From Sporosarcina sp. (GTDB taxonomy: Bacteria > Bacillota > Bacilli > Bacillales_A > Planococcaceae): a DNA stretch of 64,000 nucleotides. Within the stretch, counting starts at the first letter, position 1. The number at the start of each line of letters is the position of its first letter. This document shows, piece by piece, positions 30,382 through 40,435 of the stretch. The notes under the pieces were generated by a model, which did no database searches, had not been told where the DNA came from, and saw only the letters and a program-made list of their open reading frames with translations. The position numbers were made by a program, and so were the translations under genes. The stretch is from contig JAPFCR010000030.1 in the NCBI GenBank assembly GCA_026169375.1, positions 96,759 through 160,758 of the forward strand. The letters run 5' to 3'.

Positions 30382-30861
30382 TTATATAAATAAGTTTACA
30401 TTGCCATTCTCTGCATCACCTAAATACGCAGCTACACCTGCATATTCGATCTCTTCTAATAGTTCTTCTTCTTGTAAACCTAGTAAATCCATGGTCATTG
30501 TACATGCGACTAATTTAACATTTAACTCTTGCGACATTTCAATGAGTTGCGGCAATGTCATTGCATTATGTTTTTTAATGACATGTTTGATCATTTTAGG
30601 ACCCATTCCTGCAAAATTCATTTTCGAAAGCCCCATCTTATCTGCTCCCCGTGGCATCATTTTTCCAAACATTTTTTCTAAGAAGCCTTTTTTCACAGGG
30701 ACCTGTTGATCTTTCCTAAGGGCATTCAGCCCCCAAAATGTATGGAAAATTGTTACTTCATGATCATAAGCTGCTGCACCATTCGCGATAATATATGCAG
30801 CCATTGCTTTATCATACTCGCCACTAAAAAGGACGATTGTTGTTTTCTTTTTATTAGACAT
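30382..30861 (-). CDS. DsrE/DsrF/DrsH-like family protein
   Basis: '[41 protein letters not shown]...[14 protein letters not shown]'; start at third Met preceded by GGAGAGG. Confidence 0.9.
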   Translation of the reverse strand: MSNKKKTTIVLFSGEYDKAMAAYIIANGAAAYDHEVTIFHTFWGLNALRKDQQVPVKKGFLEKMFGKMMPRGADKMGLSKMNFAGMGPKMIKHVIKKHNAMTLPQLIEMSQELNVKLVACTMTMDLLGLQEEELLEEIEYAGVAAYLGDAENGNVNLFI

Positions 30862-30880
30862 AGTATCCTCTCCCTTCATC

Positions 30881-30897
30881 ATACCTATAGGGGTATA
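30881..30897. promoter_or_regulatory. Putative CstR operator
   Basis: ATACCTATAGGGGTATA near-palindrome directly upstream of DsrE gene SD. Confidence 0.65.
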
Positions 30898-30982
30898 TTA
30901 TAAAATAAAAAATATATATGCAACTGTTTAGATTTTATATTTAACGAAGTAGATATAAAATCTAAACAGGTTCAAGCTATCA

Positions 30983-31249
30983 TTAACGACTCCTGACTAA
31001 TAAATCGACAGCCTCTTGCACAACATCTTCATGTGTCCGATCATCGCCAGACTCTTCCATTTGACGAATACATTCAACTAAATTCGCACTGACAATGACA
31101 CCTATCGCACGGTCTATCGCTGTTCGAGACGCAGAAAGTTGAGTAATGACATCTTTACAATCTTTTCCTTCATCCATCATACGTAAAATCCCTTTAATTT
31201 GCCCTTCGACTCTTTTTAAACGATTCTTCACTTTGTCATCGTACTGCAT
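30983..31249 (-). CDS. cstR: CsoR-family regulator, probably CstR (persulfide sensor)
   Basis: 'KNRLKRVEGQIKGILRMMDEGKDCKDVITQLSASRTAIDRA...ANLVECI', two Cys, next to sulfur-handling operon; SD GGAGG before ATG at 31249. Confidence 0.82.
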   Translation of the reverse strand: MQYDDKVKNRLKRVEGQIKGILRMMDEGKDCKDVITQLSASRTAIDRAIGVIVSANLVECIRQMEESGDDRTHEDVVQEAVDLLVRSR

Positions 31250-31288
31250 GTAATTTCCTCCTTTCGCTTGAATAACTAATCCTATAAT

Positions 31289-31306
31289 ATACCCCTCACC
31301 GTATAT
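31289..31306. promoter_or_regulatory. Putative CstR operator upstream of its own gene
   Basis: TATACCCCTCACCGTATA. Confidence 0.55.
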
Positions 31307-31377
31307 TGTCAACCGTTTGATTCAAAATCAACTAACCGTCTTCATATTTTTCTATCTTATAGTCATCCAAACAAAAT

Positions 31378-31414
31378 ATTCGACTCGCCAAGCGATATGT
31401 TGACGAGTCGAATC
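31378..31414 (-). terminator. Terminator-like hairpin downstream of aminotransferase gene
   Basis: TTCGACTCG...CGAGTCGAA. Confidence 0.55.
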
Positions 31415-31421
31415 TCTTCAT

Positions 31422-32780
31422 TTATCTATTTTCCTGAAAGACTTTCTTAATGACGCGAATCATAAAGTCCACGTCTGCATCTGTACAAGACAGCGGAGGC
31501 GAAAGAGCAATGACATTATTAAATCCAGCAACGGTATCACCGTTTCGACCGACGATTAACCCATTTTCTTTACATTCACCCATCAGCTTCGCAATGCGTT
31601 CATTTGAGGCTGGTTCGCGCGTCTCTTTATTTTCAACGACTTCAATGCCTAGTAAGAAGCCAAGTCCTCGGACATCTCCAACATTTGGGTGATCGGCTAA
31701 CTCTGCTAATTCAATTTGTAATCTTTCTCCCAATTCAGTCGCGCGCTGAAATAAGCTTTCTCGCTCCATAATTTCAATGTTTTTTAATGCAAGCGCACAA
31801 GCCGCTGGGTTTCCACCAAAAGTATTGACATGGCGAAGATGACTGTTCTCTTCCTCTGTATCGAACTTATCGTATATGTCTTTACGTACCGCGGTTACAG
31901 ATAGCGGTAAATAAGCACTTGTCAGCCCTTTTGCCATCGTTACAATATCTGGCTTTACGTTAAAATGCTGATGCCCAAACGCCTTTCCAGTTCGTCCAAA
32001 TCCACAAATCACTTCATCTATGATCAACAAAACACCGTGCTTGTTACAAATCTCTTGTACTCTTTCCAAATAAACCGGATGGGGTATTAAAACTCCGCCT
32101 CCTGTAATGAGTGGCTCCATAATAATCCCAGCAATTGTTTCTTTTTGCTCCCAAATAATTTTCTGTTCAAACTCCTCAGCACATTGAATATTATACGCTT
32201 CAATCGATTGACCTACTGGACGTCGGTAATTATCCGGCGGTGATACATGTAGAAACCCAGGTGCAAGTGGCTCATACTTATACTTGCGCAATGCTTGACC
32301 AGTTGCAGCTAATGCGCCCATTGAGCTTCCATGATAAGCCCGGTAACGAGAGATGAACTTATAGCGAGACGGTTCATTGTTTTGCTGGTGATATTGACGT
32401 GCAAGTTTAAAGGCCACTTCATTTGCATCTGAACCACTATTTGAAAAAATAATTTTATATTCATCGCCAAGCATCTCGTTTAATTTTTCTGCTAATCGAA
32501 TAGCGGGTTCATGGCTTTGTGTCATAGGAACATATGCCATTTTCTTCAATTGCTCATAAGCTGCATCAGCTAATTCATCACGACCGTAACCAACATTTAC
32601 CGCCCACAAACCTGCCATGCCATCTAAATAACGATTCCCTTCATGATCGGTTACCCATGCGCCTTTTCCTGTTTCCCAGATCATTGGTGGATTCTTCTCA
32701 TTGTATGCGGAAATATGGTGCCAAATATTTTCACGATCTTTTTCAACAAGTGATTTTGTTTCAGAATTTACAGATGTCAT
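31422..32780 (-). CDS. Class III (omega/aspartate family) aminotransferase
   Basis: 'IFSNSGSDANEVAFKLARQYH', 'LLIIDEVICGFGRTGKAFGHQHFNVKPDIVTMAKGLTSAYLP'. Confidence 0.93.
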   Translation of the reverse strand: MTSVNSETKSLVEKDRENIWHHISAYNEKNPPMIWETGKGAWVTDHEGNRYLDGMAGLWAVNVGYGRDELADAAYEQLKKMAYVPMTQSHEPAIRLAEKLNEMLGDEYKIIFSNSGSDANEVAFKLARQYHQQNNEPSRYKFISRYRAYHGSSMGALAATGQALRKYKYEPLAPGFLHVSPPDNYRRPVGQSIEAYNIQCAEEFEQKIIWEQKETIAGIIMEPLITGGGVLIPHPVYLERVQEICNKHGVLLIIDEVICGFGRTGKAFGHQHFNVKPDIVTMAKGLTSAYLPLSVTAVRKDIYDKFDTEEENSHLRHVNTFGGNPAACALALKNIEIMERESLFQRATELGERLQIELAELADHPNVGDVRGLGFLLGIEVVENKETREPASNERIAKLMGECKENGLIVGRNGDTVAGFNNVIALSPPLSCTDADVDFMIRVIKKVFQENR

Positions 32781-32935
32781 CTTCTTGTCCCCCTTTTAAT
32801 ATCAATGGCATGCCGTTAACATTTTCTTTCTCGTGTAAAATTCATTTCCATATTTTTCATTTGCATAAAGATTTCCGTAAAAAAGACTTTTTATAACCAG
32901 AGAAAGGGAAAAATGCGATTCCTTAATGTCAAAAC

Positions 32936-33418
32936 TTATAATGGATGATAACTTCCGCTTACCGCATCGACGATTAATTGCTCTCTTTCTTCCTTCCCTT
33001 TATAATCTGCAATCCAAAACGGTCGATAAAACAATCGATGACTAACCTTTTTTATTGTTGGGATTGTCATGAATTTTACTTTAGAAGAAGCATTTTCAAA
33101 GACAAAACGCTCCGCCTTCTCAGCCGCTTCTTCCGTTTCGACTGTGACCATTGGCATTGACAAATGTGCTGCTTGAATTTCTTTCAGTTCGGGTTGTACA
33201 TCAATAATTGCCCCATGCCCCCCGAGCGCATCAATCGTGCAACCGACTCTTCCTTCAAACTTTAAAAATCTTTTTGCTTTCACATCAAATTCAAAAAAAT
33301 AATAAGGATAATAAATTAATTGCTGTATTTCAATTTCCGCTGCTTTATCGAACTGGATCAATCCATTAAATACTTCTTTTTCAACAAATTGAACTTCTTG
33401 AGTCAAAATCGTTTTCAT
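32936..33418 (-). CDS. Conserved-looking hypothetical protein, coupled to symporter gene
   Basis: 160-aa ORF, 4-nt (ATGA) overlap with upstream SSS transporter. Confidence 0.7.
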   Translation of the reverse strand: MKTILTQEVQFVEKEVFNGLIQFDKAAEIEIQQLIYYPYYFFEFDVKAKRFLKFEGRVGCTIDALGGHGAIIDVQPELKEIQAAHLSMPMVTVETEEAAEKAERFVFENASSKVKFMTIPTIKKVSHRLFYRPFWIADYKGKEEREQLIVDAVSGSYHPL

Positions 33419-34989
33419 GTGTATTTACCCCTTATCAGACTGCCTTCATTGTTTAATATTTCAGAGATTTGATTCGCTTCAGGTGCTAGATCTCGTGTAA
33501 TATTTTTATCAAAGTTAGCTGAAAACGTACGATTTCTTCTTGACTCTTCAAATATTTCTTCCATATCTTGTGATGGCTTACGACCGAAGTAACTTCCGAT
33601 AATCATTCCTGCTATTGATACGAGTAAACCGACTAAGAAAGGATGAAAACCAGTGACAGCTTCCAAGTCCATCGATGTCCAAACAATATTTGTTGTCGCA
33701 CCGCCAATCATCGCAAACAAACAACCAAGCGCATTCGCTTTTTTAGAATAAACAGAAGCCACGTAGGGAACCAAAAATGTATTACCTAATGTTCCAAAAG
33801 CGAAAATCACTAACGCAAAGATTGAAGGTGGTTCATAAATTGCTACGATAATTCCGATAATTCCACCTACTAATATACAAAGTCTTGAGACAAGGACCAT
33901 TGTTTTCTGACTCGCATTTTTATTAATAAAACGTTGGTAAATATCGCGTGATAAAATAGTACCCGCCTGCATTAAAATCGAATCCGCTGTTGACATGACT
34001 GCAGACATAATCGCAGAAAGTAAAAGAGCGGCAAAAACACCTGGGAAAAGTGTATAAGCTAATTCCGTAATCACCATTTCAGGATCCGCAATTGTAGGCA
34101 AAAGAATAATTCCAATCATCCCTAAAATATAAGGTACAAAAATGAAGAATTGATTCCAAATGGCACCGATTAAAACAGCGCCTTTCACTGTTTTTGTACT
34201 TTTCATCGACATATGTCTAACAACAACGTGAGGTAAGCCCATATAACCAATGGAGTAAATTAATATAGCGCCTAACACAACACCCCATTGCCCGTAAAAT
34301 GCTAAGTCTTTACCCCAAATACTTAAATAAGTAGGATCAATTTCAGCCAAAGAAGCGTTTAAACCCGATAAGCCACCTACGTGAAAATAAGCTAAAACAC
34401 CAATTCCTACAACCCCAAAAACCATAATCATGCCTTGTACAAAAGATGTATACGCAACAGCTAAATATCCACCTGCGACTGTATAAATTAAAATGACGCT
34501 AATCCCCACAATCAAAGCGACTTCGTATGGGAATCCGGTTAAGGTTGCCATCGCTTTACCAGCGGCAATAAACTGTGCACATACATAACCAAATAAGAAA
34601 ACAATTGAAATAACAGAACCAACAACACGAACGCCAGCACTCTCAAATCTTTTTTCTAAATACTCAATTGGTGAAAGCGCTCCCAACCTTTCGGACATTC
34701 GTCTCATTCGTTTTCCCAAAACTGAAAGGTTAATGATTGAACCCCCTGCATCCCCGATTGCATACCATACGGCATACCATCCGTACTGAAATGCCATCGC
34801 AGGTGCCCCCATAAACATGAAACCACTCATAGCAGTTGTTTGCATGGTCATCGCTGTAACCGCAGGACCAAGTGATCTTCCACCAAGCAAATACTGTTCA
34901 GTAGATTTAGACGATTTACGCGAAAACCAAAGTCCTATACTCAGCAAGACACCTAGATAAACAATAAATATAATTCCATCTAAGCTCAT
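33415..34989 (-). CDS. Sodium:solute symporter (SSS) family transporter
   Basis: 'RKSSKSTEQYLLGGRSLGPAVTAMTMQTTAMSGFMFMGAPAMAF', 'AIMSAVMSTADSILMQAGTILSRDIY'. Confidence 0.93.
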   Translation of the reverse strand: MSLDGIIFIVYLGVLLSIGLWFSRKSSKSTEQYLLGGRSLGPAVTAMTMQTTAMSGFMFMGAPAMAFQYGWYAVWYAIGDAGGSIINLSVLGKRMRRMSERLGALSPIEYLEKRFESAGVRVVGSVISIVFLFGYVCAQFIAAGKAMATLTGFPYEVALIVGISVILIYTVAGGYLAVAYTSFVQGMIMVFGVVGIGVLAYFHVGGLSGLNASLAEIDPTYLSIWGKDLAFYGQWGVVLGAILIYSIGYMGLPHVVVRHMSMKSTKTVKGAVLIGAIWNQFFIFVPYILGMIGIILLPTIADPEMVITELAYTLFPGVFAALLLSAIMSAVMSTADSILMQAGTILSRDIYQRFINKNASQKTMVLVSRLCILVGGIIGIIVAIYEPPSIFALVIFAFGTLGNTFLVPYVASVYSKKANALGCLFAMIGGATTNIVWTSMDLEAVTGFHPFLVGLLVSIAGMIIGSYFGRKPSQDMEEIFEESRRNRTFSANFDKNITRDLAPEANQISEILNNEGSLIRGKYT

Positions 34990-35007
34990 ATGAATCCCCC
35001 CTTCATA

Positions 35008-35148
35008 TTAATCCTTTAGTTGTTTTTCACGTCTCTCTTCTTCATCGTCTTCTTTTTTCATTTTAAAATACATCACGACCGCCAAACCTACCCAAAGAAA
35101 TGGCCAAGGAACAAGTAACCAAAAAGTTTCAGCCGGTAAATTGAACAA
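35008..35148 (-). CDS. 46-aa single-TM protein upstream of SSS symporter (TTG start), not in ORF track
   Basis: LFNLPAETFWLLVPWPFLWVGLAVVMYFKMKKEDDEEERREKQLKD*; GAGGTG SD; same strand immediately upstream of symporter. Confidence 0.7.
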   Translation of the reverse strand: MFNLPAETFWLLVPWPFLWVGLAVVMYFKMKKEDDEEERREKQLKD

Positions 35149-35549
35149 GATTTCACCTCTTTTCTAGTGATTTTGTAGTATTGCCTCTCCCATGGCAACA
35201 AGTGCTTCTACAAAAATATGATAGATTCCCGCAAAAAATAATAACTACTTGGTCAAAACTAGGTTAATACAAAGTGTATTCTGATGACTAAAGCGAATGA
35301 CTTTACGCTTTGTAAAGCAACCTTAACTTTCGATAGACACTTTGTCTTATAATCCGATTTCTCTTACAATCCCCATCATATTTTGGCAATGGGAATTCCC
35401 CCGTTTCGTTTGAATTTATGATATAATAGTAAGAAGCGAGTTTGTCTTCTTTTATATGAGGCTCGTTTTCTCATCTTCAAAATTTCAAAGACTTAAACTT
35501 TTTCTCGATATTTCTTTGAAGACATCATAAATGATTGGGAGGGATTCTA

Positions 35550-35774
35550 ATGGCTTTTCCACGTAAGGAAAGACCAGTGTCGGATTTTGTTGCAGCACGC
35601 AAAATCGATGAAAAAATTTCATTCGTTCGTAATGATCATGAGGTACGCGGAACAATTTACAAGATCCTAGAAAACTCCGTAATTGTTCAAATTTCAAACA
35701 AGGACGCTGACTTAATCGGTGTACCTTCAAACCTGACAGTTGTAGCACATAAAAACTACTCTGTAGTGGAATAA
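35550..35774 (+). CDS. DUF2187 (YkvS-like) small protein
   Basis: 'FVRNDHEVRGTIYKILENSVIVQISNKDADLIGVPSNLTVVAHKNY'; GGGAGGG SD before ATG at 35550. Confidence 0.8.
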   Translation: MAFPRKERPVSDFVAARKIDEKISFVRNDHEVRGTIYKILENSVIVQISNKDADLIGVPSNLTVVAHKNYSVVE

Positions 35775-35787
35775 AACATGTCCTAAC

Positions 35788-35826
35788 CAAAAGACTGCTT
35801 ACGATTAGTAAGTGGTCTTTTTTTAT
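35788..35826 (+). terminator. Rho-independent terminator
   Basis: AAGACTGCTTAC...GTAAGTGGTCTTTTTTT. Confidence 0.7.
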
Positions 35827-35879
35827 TCTTCTATCTATTCATATGCATCTAGTTCGATACAAAGAACAATAAAGTGAAA

Positions 35880-36088
35880 CTTCAATCAGTGAGGGTTTTC
35901 TTCATCCCCCACTGATTGAAGCGGAACGCAGGCTAAGTGCGATACGTCCTGTGTCAACGCCTGCGCGACCAACATCATGTTGGCCCGAACCAATCGGGCT
36001 TTTACGGGCAGCCCGACTCCCACTTATCTTTACCGTTTTCACTTAAATCTTGAAGTGGGAGTCTTACTGCCCGTTAATGCGGGATGAA
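35880..36088 (+). repeat. GC-rich multi-stem-loop element, possible solo IS200/IS605-type end or omegaRNA-like scaffold (strand assumed)
   Basis: Five consecutive perfect or near-perfect hairpins: 35880-35921, 35927-35965, 35969-35983, 35983-35999, 36004-36074; no transposase gene nearby. Confidence 0.6.
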
Positions 36089-36162
36089 GATTACCTTCCC
36101 AAACATTTCATGAGTCCGAAAAATCTGATAAGATAGAAACATTGTTGATAGGAGGATATTTT

Positions 36163-37389
36163 ATGAAAGAAAAATTAATTGAAAGACTCGTTCGCTATGC
36201 AAAAATTGATACACAATCAGATTTTAACAGTACAACTTGTCCAACTACACCCGGACAATGGGAATTACTTCATTTATTACAAAAAGAACTCGAAGAAATT
36301 GGATTAGAAGAAATCACATTAGATGATTATGGTTATTTATTTGCGACACTTCCTACAAATACGGAAAAAGAATTACCGACAATTGGGTTTTTAGCGCATG
36401 TCGATACAGCAACTGACTACACAGGAAAAAACGTGAAGCCTCAAAGAATTGACGACTACGACGGCAAAGACATTCAATTAAATGAGGATACATCCATGAC
36501 TGTAAACGACTTTCCTGAATTAAATAACTACGTTGGTCATACGCTCATCACAACAGATGGTACAACACTTCTTGGTGCAGACAATAAAGCGGGTATTGCT
36601 GAAATCATCACCGCAATGGAATATTTACTTCAGAATCCACAAATCAAACGCGGTAAAATTCGAATTGCTTTCACGCCAGACGAAGAAATTGGTCGTGGTC
36701 CTCATAAATTTGACGTTGAAAAATTCAATGCCGAATATGCGTATACAATAGATGGCGGCCCTTTAGGGGAATTACAATATGAAAGCTTTAATGCTGCAGG
36801 TGCTACAGTGATATTTAACGGGGCAAGTGTCCATCCTGGAACTGCAAAAAATAAAATGGTCAATGCAATTTTAATTGCAAATGAGTTTCAGAATGCAATG
36901 CCTGCCGATGAAATTCCGCAAAAAACAGATGGATATGAAGGATTTATTCATCTGATGCAAGTAGATGGAGACATTGAGAAAACAACTTTAAATTATATTA
37001 TCCGGTATTTTGACCGTGAAACTTTTAAAGTAAGAAAACAATTAATGAAAGATGTCGCAGAAAAACTTCAAAAAGAATACGGTGAACATACGATTCAACT
37101 TCAAATTGAAGACCAATATTATAATATGCGAGAAAAAATTGAACCTGTCATAGAAATCGTAGAAATTGTTGAAGATGCATTTACAAATCTTGGAATCGAA
37201 CCAAATATCATTCCTGTACGCGGGGGTACGGACGGTTCTCAGCTTTCTTATATGGGTATGCCAACGCCTAATATTTTTACAAGTGGCGAAAATTACCACG
37301 GCAAATATGAATATATTTCAGTAGACAATATGGAGCTTGCGACAAAAGTAATAATAGAAACAATCCAACTTTTTGAAGCACGAGGCTGA
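36163..37389 (+). CDS. pepT: Peptidase T (tripeptide aminopeptidase)
   Basis: '[19 protein letters not shown]', '[20 protein letters not shown]', '[10 protein letters not shown]'; SD GGAGGATATTTT before ATG 36163. Confidence 0.94.
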   Translation: MKEKLIERLVRYAKIDTQSDFNSTTCPTTPGQWELLHLLQKELEEIGLEEITLDDYGYLFATLPTNTEKELPTIGFLAHVDTATDYTGKNVKPQRIDDYDGKDIQLNEDTSMTVNDFPELNNYVGHTLITTDGTTLLGADNKAGIAEIITAMEYLLQNPQIKRGKIRIAFTPDEEIGRGPHKFDVEKFNAEYAYTIDGGPLGELQYESFNAAGATVIFNGASVHPGTAKNKMVNAILIANEFQNAMPADEIPQKTDGYEGFIHLMQVDGDIEKTTLNYIIRYFDRETFKVRKQLMKDVAEKLQKEYGEHTIQLQIEDQYYNMREKIEPVIEIVEIVEDAFTNLGIEPNIIPVRGGTDGSQLSYMGMPTPNIFTSGENYHGKYEYISVDNMELATKVIIETIQLFEARG

Positions 37390-37476
37390 ACCTGATGATT
37401 AATCATATCTTTACGTGACTAGATAGGAGAATTCTTCTACGAAAATCACATCAATCGAAAAAGGGAGGGGCATAAT

Positions 37477-38445
37477 GTGAGGGAAATTAGTATTGGCGTC
37501 TTTTCTTCTATGTTTTTCGCAGTAACTTTTATTTTAAATCGTTCGATGGAATTATCAGGTGGTAGCTGGTTGTGGAGCGCTTCCCTTCGTTATTTTTTTA
37601 TGCTTCCTTTTTTATTCGTTATCGTTTATTACCGAAAAGGATTGGCGCCGATGAAGAAAGAAATAACGAGACAGCCACTTCCCTTTTTCCTTTGGAGTGT
37701 TGTTGGTTTTGTTCTTTTCTACGCGCCACTCACTTATGCGGCGGCTTTCAGTCCAGGATGGTTAGTCGCAGGTACTTGGCAATTAACGATTCTTGCGGGT
37801 GTACTGTTAACCCCCTTCTTTCTTCTTAAAATAGAGACTAAACAAGGGTTCAACATCGTTAGACAGAAAATGCCTTTTGTTTCATTAGGTATCACTTCGA
37901 TTATTTTAATCGGCGTTGTATTTATTCAGATTCCGCATGCACAAACAGTTCCACTGAAAACATTGTTATTTGGGGTGATGCCAATCTTATTTGCGGCCTT
38001 CGCTTATCCACTTGGCAACCGAAAAATGATGGAATTACTAGATGGAAAGTTGGATACTTTTCAACGTATTTTAGCGATGACGATTATGACGATTCCTGTT
38101 TGGATTATTTTTGCGGTGATTGCATTATTTACGGTAGGTCCACCTTCTTTCAACCAGGTTTTCCAATCATTTATTGTCGGGGTTAGTTCAGGAGTCATTG
38201 CGACGACTCTCTTTTTCATGGCAACAGATCGCGTTCGGCATGACCAGGGGAAATTAGCTGCTGTTGAAGCAACACAATCAACACAGTTAATTTTCGTTAT
38301 TTTAGGAGAAATGCTCATTTTGGGCATTGCACCACCAACATCAATGGCGATTTTTGGTGTCATGATTATCATTCTCGGCATGTCTCTTCACAGCTTCCAT
38401 GCTGTATTTGGTCATCAAAAGCAGTTGAAATCGTTGTCAAAGTAA
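37477..38445 (+). CDS. Multidrug resistance efflux transporter family (DMT superfamily) protein
   Basis: Ten hydrophobic segments, 'SMELSGGSWLWSASLRYFFMLPFL'; GTG start with GGGAGGGG SD. Confidence 0.8.
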   Translation: MREISIGVFSSMFFAVTFILNRSMELSGGSWLWSASLRYFFMLPFLFVIVYYRKGLAPMKKEITRQPLPFFLWSVVGFVLFYAPLTYAAAFSPGWLVAGTWQLTILAGVLLTPFFLLKIETKQGFNIVRQKMPFVSLGITSIILIGVVFIQIPHAQTVPLKTLLFGVMPILFAAFAYPLGNRKMMELLDGKLDTFQRILAMTIMTIPVWIIFAVIALFTVGPPSFNQVFQSFIVGVSSGVIATTLFFMATDRVRHDQGKLAAVEATQSTQLIFVILGEMLILGIAPPTSMAIFGVMIIILGMSLHSFHAVFGHQKQLKSLSK

Positions 38446-38479
38446 ATGATGTGGTGGGAATAAGCTTATTTCAACAACA

Positions 38480-38523
38480 AAAAAGCGCCCAATAGTCAAA
38501 TGACATATTGGACGCCCTTTTTT
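38480..38523. terminator. Bidirectional terminator
   Basis: AAAAAAGCGCCCAATAGTC...GACATATTGGACGCCCTTTTTT. Confidence 0.75.
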
Positions 38524-39628
38524 ATCTCTCATATTCCCCTATTATTTCAATTGCTTTTTCTGTCATCGATGGGTCAATCGCTTTATTAAGATCGATTTCA
38601 CCTCGAATTGCACCATTCGCTTCATAGGCATCGTATTGTTTATAAATATCGTCAATAAACATTTTCCCGTCCGGATCGAGTCCAGTGACATAAACTTTCT
38701 CCCATAGTTCAGCATCTTTTAATGCTGTGTGCTTCGTCATAATGTCGATGATTTCTTTTTTATTAATGTCTTTAATAAACGCGTCATTATAATCACGTAC
38801 ACCTTTTAAATAGGCAGCCATAAAGCGTAAAGAAACATCCTGTTCGACATTCATAAAATCAGGCGAGCCAAGGACTAACGCAATTTGTGATTCAGGTGCA
38901 TAATCAGTCGCGTCGCCAAATCTAACGTGGAATCCGTTCTCAACACCTTGTGTAATCATCGGCTCAATACTGAGTGCCGCATCAATCGTTCCGCTATCAA
39001 TTGCGCCAAGCATACTTCCAAAATCACTCATTAAAACAAACTCAACATCATCTTTTGTGAGTCCTGCATGTTCAATCATCTCTTCGAAAATATATTCATC
39101 AATTGAGTTATGAGAAGAAACTGCAATTTTCTTCCCTTTAAAGTCTGGATAATCTTTAATTTCATCGACCATATGGTTTCCGATCACGAAAGTAAAGTAC
39201 GATTGACCAGGGACATTATGCCCTTTGTCGGCAATAATCTTCACATCAATCCCTTGTGAAATCGCATTAAAAAATGAAGCGGTTGAAACTCCACCAGCAA
39301 TATCGACTTCACCAGCTGCAAGTGCCGGCAACATATCATCACTATTGCTAAACTGGGCAAATTCTACTTCAATATTATAGTCTTCAAAATAACCTTTTTC
39401 AGTTGCGATATAAAAACCTGCACCAGATGCTGCACCATCTTCAGCGATTACAACCTTTTCACGTTTTTCAAGTGGCGATAAATCACCAGACGGATAAGTC
39501 GTTTCCCCCTGATCATTTACCCCTTCTTCTGGTTGAGATTTACTCGAATCTTTTGTTGAACATGCCCCTAATACAAGCACCAATGCAAAAAGTGGAAGTA
39601 GCCATTTACTTTTGAACCACTTTGTCAT
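38522..39628 (-). CDS. ABC transporter substrate-binding lipoprotein (SsuA/TauA/NMT1-like)
   Basis: Lipobox 'VLVLGACST', 'GAASGAGFYIATEKGYFEDYNIEVEFAQFSN'. Confidence 0.9.
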   Translation of the reverse strand: MTKWFKSKWLLPLFALVLVLGACSTKDSSKSQPEEGVNDQGETTYPSGDLSPLEKREKVVIAEDGAASGAGFYIATEKGYFEDYNIEVEFAQFSNSDDMLPALAAGEVDIAGGVSTASFFNAISQGIDVKIIADKGHNVPGQSYFTFVIGNHMVDEIKDYPDFKGKKIAVSSHNSIDEYIFEEMIEHAGLTKDDVEFVLMSDFGSMLGAIDSGTIDAALSIEPMITQGVENGFHVRFGDATDYAPESQIALVLGSPDFMNVEQDVSLRFMAAYLKGVRDYNDAFIKDINKKEIIDIMTKHTALKDAELWEKVYVTGLDPDGKMFIDDIYKQYDAYEANGAIRGEIDLNKAIDPSMTEKAIEIIGEYER

Positions 39629-39642
39629 GACATCTCTCCCTT

Positions 39643-40431
39643 TCAATTCTTTTCCCGTCTAGAGTTTTGTACTTCTTCTTGCAAATGCTGCCAAATTTCA
39701 ACAAACTTCGCGGCCATTTCGGGATTTTCACGAATATCTTCTACTTTTCTAGGTCGTGGTAAATCTATTTTAATTTCATGAATAATTTTTCCAGGTTGTG
39801 AACTCATTAGCAAAATTCGGTCGCTTAATAACAACGCTTCATCAATACTATGCGTAATAAACAAGACAGTCTTCCCTGTTTCTGCCCAAATCGATAATAA
39901 TTCTTCTTGTAAGATAAACTTGTTTTGTTCATCTAATGCTGCAAACGGTTCATCCATTAATAAAATTTCAGGGTCATTGGCGAAGGCCCTTGCAATGCTC
40001 ACTCTTTGCTTCATCCCACCTGATAATTCTTTCGGATAAAGCGTTGAAAATGGATCCAGTCCTGTTTTCTTTAAATAATAAGCTGTTCTTTCACGAATGA
40101 CTTCTTTAGGTAAACGTCGCATTTTTAAACCGAATGCAACATTCTCCTCAACAGTCAACCAAGGAATCACACCCCTTTCTTGAAAAACCATTGATTGTAA
40201 AGGACGTGTTTTATCTTCCGTTAAAATTTTAAAATCTCCTATACTCGGCGTTTCAAGATCAGCGAGTATTCTAAGCAATGTTGTTTTCCCGCAACCACTT
40301 GGTCCTACGAGGCACACAAACTCCCCTTCTTCAATCGTTAAATTGATATCTTCTAATGCTGTAACACTGCTTTGCTTCTTATAAAAAGCTTTCGTCAAAT
40401 TGGTAATTTCAATTTTTGCTTTCTTCTTCAT
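39643..40431 (-). CDS. ABC transporter ATP-binding protein (SsuB/TauB-like)
   Basis: 'GPSGCGKTTLLRILADL', 'LSGGMKQRVSIARAFANDPEILLMDEPFAALDEQ'. Confidence 0.92.
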   Translation of the reverse strand: MKKKAKIEITNLTKAFYKKQSSVTALEDINLTIEEGEFVCLVGPSGCGKTTLLRILADLETPSIGDFKILTEDKTRPLQSMVFQERGVIPWLTVEENVAFGLKMRRLPKEVIRERTAYYLKKTGLDPFSTLYPKELSGGMKQRVSIARAFANDPEILLMDEPFAALDEQNKFILQEELLSIWAETGKTVLFITHSIDEALLLSDRILLMSSQPGKIIHEIKIDLPRPRKVEDIRENPEMAAKFVEIWQHLQEEVQNSRREKN

Positions 40432-40435
40432 TGAC

